Shown: piece by piece, positions 24,119 through 35,000 of the stretch
Layout of the letters: the number at the start of each line of letters is the position of its first letter
Numbering within the stretch: the first letter of the stretch is position 1
Source: Acinetobacter indicus CIP 110367
GTDB taxonomy: Bacteria > Pseudomonadota > Gammaproteobacteria > Pseudomonadales > Moraxellaceae
Assembly (NCBI RefSeq): GCF_000488255.1
Contig: NZ_KI530754.1
Coordinates: 763,907-798,906 of the forward strand
Length of the DNA: 35,000 nucleotides
Reading direction: 5' to 3'
The notes under the pieces: generated by a model
What the model saw: the letters and a program-made list of their open reading frames with translations, nothing else
The model's database searches: none
Told to the model about the DNA's origin: nothing
Translations under genes and position numbers: made by a program

Positions 24119-25408
24119 TTACTGATAACGATAACGTGCTGATCTCGCATGCGCATCCAGGTTCTCTTGCTGTGCCAGTACATCCGCAGTTTTGGCCAGA
24201 GTTTTCACCCCTTCTTGCGAACACATGATCAGGCTAGAACGTTTCTGGAAATCATATACACCCAGCGGTGAGGAGAAACGCGCAGTACCTGAGGTTGGCA
24301 GCACGTGGTTTGGACCAGCACAGTAATCCCCAATCGCTTCAGGGGTATAACGTCCCATAAAGATTGCCCCAGCATGACGAATATCTTCTGCCATCACTTG
24401 CGGATCATCCATGCATAATTCCAGGTGTTCAGGTGCTACCTGATTGATCAGCTCAATTGCTTCCTGACGGTCCTTCACCAAGACTAATGCACCGCGGTTT
24501 TCAATCGAGGTACGGGCGATCTCTGCTTTTGGCAATGCCTCTAAGTGCTTTTCAATCCAGCCATCAACAGCATTCAATAATTCCTCATCCGGTGTAATGA
24601 ATACTGCTTGTGCGACGGTATCGTGCTCGGCTTGTGACAATAAGTCCATCGCCAGCCACTCTGCATTATTCTCACCTTCGGCATAGACCAGAATTTCTGA
24701 TGGGCCGGCAATCATATCAATACCGACTTGACCAAATACCGCACGTTTTGCTGCTGCGACAAAACGGTTACCCGGGCCGGTAATTTTGTCGACCGATGGA
24801 ATGGTTTCTGTTCCATAGGCCAGCGCCGCGACCGCTTGTGCACCACCAATGGTAAACAGACGTGTCACGCCCGCTAAATAGGCCGCCGCCAGCACCAGTG
24901 GATTCAACTCACCATTTGGCGCCGGAACCACCATAATAATTTCAGGCACACCCGCCACATGCGCAGGCACTGCATTCATGAGTACTGAAGATGGATAAGA
25001 CGCCAGACCACCCGGCACGTAAATGCCCACGCGGTCCAGTGGCGTGACTTTCTGACCCAAGGTATTTCCCAAGGCATCGACATAGGTCCAGCCATCCTGC
25101 TTTTGTGCCTGGTGGAATTCACGGATACGTGCTGCAGCCAGCTCCAGTGCCTCACGCACTTCAGTGTTTAATGCGTCAAAGGCATCTTTAAGCTGTTCCT
25201 GGGTCAGTTCTAGATCTGAAAATTGATGCGCGGGATGTCTATCGAACTGCTGAGTTAATTTAAGAACATGAGCATCACCATGCTGACGGACATCAGCAAT
25301 GATTTGGTCTACGGTTTTTAACAGTTTTGGATCACTCACTGTTTCAAAAGCCAACAAGTCAGCAAACACCTGCTTGAAGTTCTGATCTTGAGTCGATAAA
25401 CGTCGCAT
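24119..25408 (-). CDS. hisD: Histidinol dehydrogenase
   Basis: This zinc- and NAD-dependent enzyme carries out the last two steps of histidine synthesis, histidinol to histidine. The 429-residue length is normal. Family segments include YVPGGLASYPSSVLMN, KITGPGNRFVAAAKR, GPSEILVYA, QAEHDTVAQA and the zinc/catalytic part around APEHLEL and GPNHVLPT. I chose the ATG at 25408; an in-frame GTG four codons upstream gives the longer form. It is separated from hisG by a terminator, so hisD-hisC has its own promoter within 25409-25570, a region I could not resolve. Confidence 0.95.
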   Translation of the reverse strand: MRRLSTQDQNFKQVFADLLAFETVSDPKLLKTVDQIIADVRQHGDAHVLKLTQQFDRHPAHQFSDLELTQEQLKDAFDALNTEVREALELAAARIREFHQAQKQDGWTYVDALGNTLGQKVTPLDRVGIYVPGGLASYPSSVLMNAVPAHVAGVPEIIMVVPAPNGELNPLVLAAAYLAGVTRLFTIGGAQAVAALAYGTETIPSVDKITGPGNRFVAAAKRAVFGQVGIDMIAGPSEILVYAEGENNAEWLAMDLLSQAEHDTVAQAVFITPDEELLNAVDGWIEKHLEALPKAEIARTSIENRGALVLVKDRQEAIELINQVAPEHLELCMDDPQVMAEDIRHAGAIFMGRYTPEAIGDYCAGPNHVLPTSGTARFSSPLGVYDFQKRSSLIMCSQEGVKTLAKTADVLAQQENLDAHARSARYRYQ

Positions 25409-25429
25409 CAATTTACCCACAAGGTTGAT

Positions 25430-25540
25430 ATGGAAAAGATTAGTTTACCTGTTTTCAAGGCTTTTGTGGGTATCAATCGCGCATTGGGCCACGGACTTTT
25501 ATGGAAAATTACTTTTGCTCAAATTGAAGAAAAGTATTAA
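25430..25540 (+). CDS. Possible 36-residue small protein
   Basis: An ATG preceded by AAGG five bases upstream opens a 36-codon frame beginning MEKISLPVFKAFVG and ending AQIEEKY, with a terminator 31 bases after its stop. The hydrophobic middle and charged end could fit a small membrane-associated protein. Against it: it shares its 5' side with the hisD start only 21 bases away, leaving no room for a usual promoter, and I recognise no family. It may be chance. Confidence 0.25.
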   Translation: MEKISLPVFKAFVGINRALGHGLLWKITFAQIEEKY

Positions 25541-25570
25541 CAGGACTGTTCTCATAGACCGCCATAAAAA

Positions 25571-25588
25571 ACCGCTCTCAAGAGCGGT
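25571..25588. terminator. Rho-independent terminator after hisG
   Basis: ACCGCTCT pairs with AGAGCGGT around CA. On the minus strand a run of six T follows, making it a good terminator for ibaG-murA-hisG, 17 bases after the hisG stop codon. Confidence 0.88.
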
Positions 25589-25604
25589 CTTTTATTTGAA
25601 CAAC

Positions 25605-27821
<2,217 letters not shown>

Positions 27822-27914
27822 CACAAGACCTCTTATAGGACCAACGGTGTAAAACCGGTCATTTTACTATAAATGAAAAAAATAATTCATTAGTCACATA
27901 CATTATATATATAA

Positions 27915-27943
27915 AAAAAGAGGTTTTTTAAAAACCTCTTTTT
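27915..27943 (-). terminator. Rho-independent terminator after hpf
   Basis: AAAAAGAGGTTTTT and AAAAACCTCTTTTT pair almost end to end, followed on the minus strand by T residues, 14 bases after the hpf stop codon. Confidence 0.85.
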
Positions 27944-27957
27944 GCCGATTGTTTCAG

Positions 27958-28290
27958 CTAAATCGCGACAGGCTGATAAACCAGCTGCATTTTGCGATGC
28001 TTGTCTAATTGGCGTTTTAATTTTTCTGACATTTTCTTAATCGATGTATACATATCATCAGCACAGGCCTGGGCAAACAGCTCCGTTCCAGGTAAACGGA
28101 TAATCGCTTCTGCGATATGGTTGGCACTGCCTTTTTTAGAATGCTTATCGATCTGATGATCTTTACTGAGCTTCACCTGCATACTATTGACCTGATCCAG
28201 ATGTTTGGTCATTTGCGCGAACTTTGCTTTTATATTTTCTTCAATTGCAGGTGTAATTGATAAATGATGGCCACGAATTGTTATTTGCAT
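27958..28290 (-). CDS. hpf: Ribosome hibernation promoting factor (HPF/RaiA family)
   Basis: The 110-residue protein begins MQITIRGHHLSITPAIEE, the usual start of the family, and has the beta-alpha fold with a basic second helix (KKMSEKLKRQLDKHR). It binds the decoding region of the 30S subunit and stabilises inactive ribosomes in stationary phase. It is a short form, without the C-terminal dimerisation domain of long HPF. I chose the ATG at 28290 with AGGG upstream; a 15-residue in-frame extension is not conserved in the family. It lies just downstream of rpoN as in E. coli. Confidence 0.92.
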   Translation of the reverse strand: MQITIRGHHLSITPAIEENIKAKFAQMTKHLDQVNSMQVKLSKDHQIDKHSKKGSANHIAEAIIRLPGTELFAQACADDMYTSIKKMSEKLKRQLDKHRKMQLVYQPVAI

Positions 28291-28322
28291 AATTCTATCC
28301 CTCACCTTCGTTAGGATTAGAC

Positions 28323-28399
28323 GAGTCATCATCAAAATGATTCACGTACAGGACCAGAACTGCTGCTCAGTGATACCTTCATGCAATCATTTTGACTCA
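28323..28399 (-). promoter_or_regulatory. Inverted repeat in the hpf leader
   Basis: AATCATTTTGACTC (28385-28398) is the reverse complement of GAGTCA-AAATGATT formed from 28323-28342, if five extra bases in the left arm are looped out. The repeat lies 33-110 bases upstream of the hpf ATG, after the rpoN terminator. It could be an RNA stem in the leader or a pair of protein-binding sites. Confidence 0.45.
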
Positions 28400-28414
28400 T
28401 CCTCATAGAAAAAA

Positions 28415-28442
28415 AGATTCATTATGTTGTCATAATGAATCT
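28415..28442 (-). terminator. Rho-independent terminator after rpoN
   Basis: A perfect 12-bp stem AGATTCATTATG/CATAATGAATCT around a 4-base loop is followed on the minus strand by seven T. It lies between rpoN and hpf, so hpf is likely to have its own promoter in 28291-28414. Confidence 0.88.
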
Positions 28443-28465
28443 CTAGAATAGGCAGATTTTCAAAA

Positions 28466-29917
28466 CTAGATCAAGACTTTTCTTTCAGAAGAAGATGGAA
28501 TATGTAAAGATTCGCGATATTTTGCAACCGTACGTCGCGCCACATCAATCCCCTCTTCTTTTAAAATATTGGCAATTGCGTTATCAGACAAAGGCTTACG
28601 CAGGTTCTCTTCAGCAATCAGTTTTTTGATCTTGGCACGAATCGCAGTTGACGATGCTTCACCGCCCGATGTAGTGCCAACATGACTTGAAAAGAAATAT
28701 TTCAACTCAAACAGGCCACGCGGGGTCAGCATATATTTATTGGTGGTCACGCGGGATACCGTAGATTCATGCAGCTCGACCTCTTCGGCAATATCGCGTA
28801 GCACCAAAGGTTTCATGCCTTCTGCGCCAATTTCCAGAAAAGTACGCTGATGCTCAACAATACAGGTTGCCACTTTGAGTAAGGTTTTATGCCGCTCATC
28901 AATACTCTTGATAAAGTTTTTGGCTTCCAGCATCTGGTTACGCAAATACTGATTGTCATCACTCTGATCGGCACGACGAATCATATTGGCATAAAACGAG
29001 TTAACCCGGAGCTTTGGCATGACATCCGGATTCAGCTGTACCTGCCAGCTGTCATTTTTTTTCATCACCACCACATCTGGAATCTGATAATCCGACTCTT
29101 TATCTTCAAACTCCATACCCGGATGCGGTTTCAAGGTTTTCAGCAACTCGACCGCACATCTCAGCTGATCGGTATTTAAACCAGTCTGCTTGAGTAGTTT
29201 TGGAATTTCATTGCTGATTAATAACTCATAATGCGTCATTAGCTGCATAGCATCCTGACGACATGGGGTATTTGTCGGCAGACTTTCCAGCTGAATCAAC
29301 AGACATTCCGCCAGATGACGCGAACCAACCCCCACCGGCTCCAGCCGTTGAATATGTTTCAATACCACCAGCACTTCATCGTCTTCGATGCTGTCTTCAT
29401 ACTCCATCGAATCGAGCAGATGCTGGACTGAAGCAGTAATCTCGCTGATATCGCTTTCCAGAAAACCCTTATCATCCAGAGAATCAATAATGCAGTAAGC
29501 AATCAGCTGGTCAATTTTAGAAAAATGCAGCAGGTTAATCTGCTCCAGCATATGCTCTTTTAAACCCAGTACACCCTGACGGTTATCTTCACGCTCTTCA
29601 TATTCTGGCGTACCCAAACTGGTCGGCTGATGGGTATAGACATCATCCCAGTCGGTATCGACCGGTAAATCATCTGGCAGATGATCGGCATTTAATTCAT
29701 TGGTTAAATCTTTTTGATCACGATCTGTATCTGCCGCTGACAGACTCTCAACATCGGCCTGTTCTTCAACTTTCTCTAATAATGGATTACTATCGAGCTG
29801 TAATTGAATTTCTTGCTCAAGTTCTAAACTTGATAATTGAAGTAAACGAATGGCCTGTTGCAACTGGGGTGTCAATGACAGGGAGTTGGCAACTTTTAAT
29901 CCCACTGATAACTTCAT
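28466..29917 (-). CDS. rpoN: RNA polymerase sigma-54 factor
   Basis: This sigma factor recognises -24/-12 promoters and needs an ATP-driven activator. The 483-residue protein has the Gln/Leu-rich activator-contact region at the N-terminus (SLTPQLQQAIRLLQ), an acidic linker (about 50-115), the core-binding part, and the RpoN box ARRTVAKYRE near the C-terminus. I chose the ATG at 29917 because AGGTGG precedes it; a GTG three codons upstream overlaps that site. In other gammaproteobacteria lptB lies upstream of rpoN; here it is a lipoprotein gene. Confidence 0.96.
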   Translation of the reverse strand: MKLSVGLKVANSLSLTPQLQQAIRLLQLSSLELEQEIQLQLDSNPLLEKVEEQADVESLSAADTDRDQKDLTNELNADHLPDDLPVDTDWDDVYTHQPTSLGTPEYEEREDNRQGVLGLKEHMLEQINLLHFSKIDQLIAYCIIDSLDDKGFLESDISEITASVQHLLDSMEYEDSIEDDEVLVVLKHIQRLEPVGVGSRHLAECLLIQLESLPTNTPCRQDAMQLMTHYELLISNEIPKLLKQTGLNTDQLRCAVELLKTLKPHPGMEFEDKESDYQIPDVVVMKKNDSWQVQLNPDVMPKLRVNSFYANMIRRADQSDDNQYLRNQMLEAKNFIKSIDERHKTLLKVATCIVEHQRTFLEIGAEGMKPLVLRDIAEEVELHESTVSRVTTNKYMLTPRGLFELKYFFSSHVGTTSGGEASSTAIRAKIKKLIAEENLRKPLSDNAIANILKEEGIDVARRTVAKYRESLHIPSSSERKVLI

Positions 29918-30023
29918 ACTACCCACCTTTTTTAATACCGCGTTTTATAAGCAATTTTTATGCCTGTTTTAATTTTTATAGCATGCTTTTATTAAAAAAT
30001 ATACAAAAAAATTTTCATAAAGA

Positions 30024-30044
30024 AAGGCCACCCGAGGTGACCTT
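30024..30044 (-). terminator. Rho-independent terminator after the phytase-like lipoprotein gene
   Basis: On the minus strand AAGGUCACC pairs with GGUGGCCUU (one U-G pair) around UCG and is followed by UCUUU. It lies 18 bases after the stop codon, upstream of rpoN. Confidence 0.75.
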
Positions 30045-30062
30045 CTGTAATTGCGGATAAAT

Positions 30063-31313
30063 TTAGAACAATGCTTTTGGCAAACGAATCTGAATAATTT
30101 CATTATCATCGGCCAGATTGGCATTTCGCCCGCTTGAACCTGGAAAGTTATTATCATTCAGCACAGTAATCAGGTCTGGACCTTCAATGACAATATCTTC
30201 AATGGTCTGAAACGGAAAACCAAAACGCTCACCGGTCGCAATATCGCCCGCTCGCGCAGTGCCATAAAGTAAATCCGGATTGGCAATATCCATCAAATTG
30301 ACCAGATCTTCTCTCTGCATATTCTGACCAGCGGTGCTGAGCGTGACTTTAATCAGCTTTTTATAGCCCAGCAGATCGTTTTCACTATCATCCCGTTCAA
30401 TAATAATTCCTTCAGTCGGGCTATACAGCTGAAAATCACCAATCGCGGTGGCGCTAGTATGCAATGGAAAATAATAATATTTGCCTGTATAGGCTTTTTT
30501 TGCCAAATCAAATTCAGACACGATTAAACGATTAGAACTATCGTTCAGTAATGGCTTTTCCAACAGCGGATACAGATATTTTCCATCTTGAGAGATCGCC
30601 ATGCCTTCAAAACCACCGCTACGCTGTACCAGTGGTTCAACAAAATTCAGCTGTTCTTTATTGAACTGATTCTGAGGTGAACGCAGCTCTTGCGCCGGAT
30701 TCAGTGGATTCGGTAATGGAATTGGTGGACTCAGCAATATACCGTCGGCAGAAAAATGCAGTAAATAGGGTCCAAACTCATCCCCAATCCAGATCTCGCC
30801 ATTCGGTGTACGCTGCATCGATTCCGGGTCAAAATCCGCCCCGGTTAACAAACGTTCGGCAGTATCTTGATGGACAATAGAAAAGGGAATGAGTTTATTC
30901 GGATCACGCAGCTGCACATAACTTAAATGCTTCACTTCAGTGTTAGTTGCTATTTTTGTTCTAAAGGTCGGTTGAATCACATGCAAACGCAGCAGATAGT
31001 CAGCCGAGTTATCTTGCGTGCCAAAACCATTGTCAGACATCACCAGATAAGTCCCATCATTATTTTTTAAAGCAGCCGAAAAACCTTGCACAGGCTGCCC
31101 AGAAAATGGCGGCAAAATTCCGTTTGCACCGGTCACATATGCACCGGAATCTGGTCCTTCTGCATAGGTGGCCACATCCAGTTTTGCAAAAGCCACCAAA
31201 GTTGGCTCATTGATCAAGGGTGTAGGCGTCACCTGCATCTTTTCATCAGAATCATTACATCCGTTCAAGCCCAACACAACAGCCATAAAAAGGCCAATAG
31301 ATCTTTTTTTCAT
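30063..31313 (-). CDS. Lipoprotein with esterase-like/phytase-like beta-propeller domain
   Basis: From the ATG at 31313 the product has 416 residues and starts with a lipoprotein signal (MKKRSIGLFM, lipobox LNGC, Cys19). The longer frame would put 13 residues before the signal and destroy it. The mature protein matches the 'esterase-like activity of phytase' family: DNGFGTQDNSADYLLRL, WIGDEFGPYLLHF, GFEGMAISQDGKYLYPLLE and a closing DIVIEGPDLITVLNDNNFP segment. These propeller proteins hydrolyse phosphoesters or related substrates; the true substrate is unknown. No clear ribosome-binding site is seen. Gene stands alone between rpoN and the rRNA operon. Confidence 0.87.
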   Translation of the reverse strand: MKKRSIGLFMAVVLGLNGCNDSDEKMQVTPTPLINEPTLVAFAKLDVATYAEGPDSGAYVTGANGILPPFSGQPVQGFSAALKNNDGTYLVMSDNGFGTQDNSADYLLRLHVIQPTFRTKIATNTEVKHLSYVQLRDPNKLIPFSIVHQDTAERLLTGADFDPESMQRTPNGEIWIGDEFGPYLLHFSADGILLSPPIPLPNPLNPAQELRSPQNQFNKEQLNFVEPLVQRSGGFEGMAISQDGKYLYPLLEKPLLNDSSNRLIVSEFDLAKKAYTGKYYYFPLHTSATAIGDFQLYSPTEGIIIERDDSENDLLGYKKLIKVTLSTAGQNMQREDLVNLMDIANPDLLYGTARAGDIATGERFGFPFQTIEDIVIEGPDLITVLNDNNFPGSSGRNANLADDNEIIQIRLPKALF

Positions 31314-31358
31314 AAAGTTTAAAAATAGCAATTGGGGAAACCATTCAAACAAGAAAAA

Positions 31359-31387
31359 ATGACAGTGTTGGGATGATTCAGTGACAA
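31359..31387 (-). promoter_or_regulatory. Two Pho-box-like half sites upstream of the phytase-like gene
   Basis: On the minus strand TTGTCAC (31381-31387) and CTGTCAT (31359-31365) lie 22 bases apart, two 11-base periods as between PhoB half sites. The middle half site does not match, so this is weak. No clear -10 was found. Confidence 0.25.
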
Positions 31388-31496
31388 TTTAAAGACCGGT
31401 TTTTGCGACCGAATACTTGTCTTTCTATTTATTTGATCATGATGCTTAGATACTTTTCTGGGACTTATAATTCTTTAGCTTTATTAAAAGCATAAA

Positions 31497-31530
31497 AAAA
31501 TCCCCCTGCTGTTTAAGCTAGGGGGATTTT
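31497..31530 (-). terminator. Terminator of the ribosomal RNA operon
   Basis: AAAATCCCCCT and AGGGGGATTTT form an 11-bp stem around a 12-base loop, followed on the minus strand by three further T residues (a run of seven T in all). It lies 10 bases after the 5S gene. Confidence 0.92.
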
Positions 31531-31540
31531 GAATTAATGA

Positions 31541-31655
31541 GCTGGCGATGACTTACTCTCACATGGGTAACCCCACACTACCATCAGCGCTAAGAGGTTT
31601 CACTTCTGAGTTCGGGAAGGGATCAGGTGGTTCACTCTTGCTATTGTCGCCAGCA
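31541..31655 (-). rRNA. rrf: 5S ribosomal RNA
   Basis: Read on the minus strand, GCTGGCGAC at the 5' end pairs with the 3' end GTCATCGCCAGC. The internal CCCGAACTCAGAAGTGAAAC segment is the highly conserved 5S loop. Length of about 115 bases is usual. The ends may be off by one or two bases. Confidence 0.97.
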
Positions 31656-31844
31656 CAACTGTTATGGACTTGTTCGGGTCTTAGTTACTTTGCTTAAGCT
31701 TGATGCTTTTGCATGTAATGCCTTACTTTGTTCCAAATGAGTTATTAACGGATTGGCCATTGGGTCTGAATTTTATTGTGTCGCATTAACTAAATCAAGG
31801 ATTAGTTTAGAATTCAGCTTGATACAACAACTGTTTGGGTGTTG
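31656..31844 (-). other. 23S-5S spacer
   Basis: About 190 bases without a gene or tRNA. It contains the 3' half of the 23S processing stem at 31828-31854, which partly runs into the 23S gene. Confidence 0.85.
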
Positions 31845-34738
<2,894 letters not shown>

Positions 34739-34740
34739 CA

Positions 34741-35000
34741 ACCCCAAACAGTCGTTAATCCCTACAAGTAGGATTAAGACAATTAAATAAATAATCAATT
34801 ATCTATTTAATCTACAGTTCGAAGTCCCGTGCACTTAAGCACCGTACAGCTTCAATCTAAATTCATATACCAAAACGCTTGATTCAGTTAATTTGCTAGT
34901 TCTCAATTCAATCTACGTTCATCAACCCGTCATAACAACGCGTTAACGTATATTGATTGAGTGAACAATTTATTTCAGACTCAATTTTGCCAATCTGTTA
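34741..35000 (-). other. Part of the 16S-23S internal spacer
   Basis: AT-rich, non-coding sequence upstream of 23S, cut by the window edge. The 5' half of the 23S processing stem is at 34729-34755. No tRNA is visible in these 260 bases; Acinetobacter spacers often carry tRNA-Ile and tRNA-Ala nearer the 16S gene, which would lie beyond the edge. Confidence 0.85.

Noticed and set aside
28291..28335. 15-residue N-terminal extension of HPF
   Set aside because: The family starts at MQITIRG, which has its own ribosome-binding site; the extension overlaps the leader repeat.
34817..34828. tRNA T-loop-like string gttcgaagtccc in the rRNA spacer
   Set aside because: It is on the strand opposite to rRNA transcription, and no matching acceptor, D or anticodon arms could be found.

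Overview
The window looks like chromosomal DNA of an Acinetobacter (Gammaproteobacteria, Moraxellaceae), probably not A. baumannii itself. The basis is the fil gene cluster filA-filF, the ibaG-murA-hisG and rpoN-hpf arrangements, the moderate G+C, and the style of the ribosomal RNA genes. This assignment comes from recognising gene families, not from a database search. No insertion sequence, prophage, CRISPR array or tRNA gene is visible. Almost every gene is on the minus strand, so transcription runs mostly right to left.

Region 1 (1-2976) is a copper-resistance operon: a His/Cys-rich secreted protein in the copL position, the multicopper oxidase copA, and copB running off the left edge. Behind it lies a 450-base intergenic region with an AT-rich part, the rpe terminator and a cluster of DnaA-box-like 9-mers. 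Region 2 (2977-13100) is mostly housekeeping: rpe, a DUF2218 gene, an M48 protease/DUF898 membrane-protein pair, a membrane C13 (legumain-like) protease next to S-formylglutathione hydrolase, the tsaB-uppP-rsmJ operon, a gamma-carbonic anhydrase with a CoA-type Nudix hydrolase, and a divergent zinc-ribbon Nudix hydrolase.

Region 3 (13124-21470) is the most interesting part: the six-gene fil operon. FilA is a secreted, cysteine-free, glycine/alanine-rich protein. FilB is a stand-alone C39 cysteine protease. FilC and FilD are outer-membrane beta-barrels, FilE is a periplasmic protein with a proline-rich spacer, and FilF is a large lipoprotein. A strong terminator sits between filA and filB, as expected where one subunit is needed in large excess. 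The set of parts (exported subunit, C39 protease, barrel with a low-complexity N-terminal extension) resembles the Pseudomonas fap functional-amyloid system. I infer that fil exports and assembles a surface polymer.

Region 4 (21470-31313) holds pabB, the histidine genes hisC, hisD and hisG with murA and ibaG, then hpf, rpoN (sigma-54) and a phytase/esterase-like lipoprotein. Two related palindromic elements flank hisC. Region 5 (31495-35000) is the 3' part of a ribosomal RNA operon on the minus strand: a 23S gene, a 5S gene and a terminator, with the 16S gene beyond the right edge.
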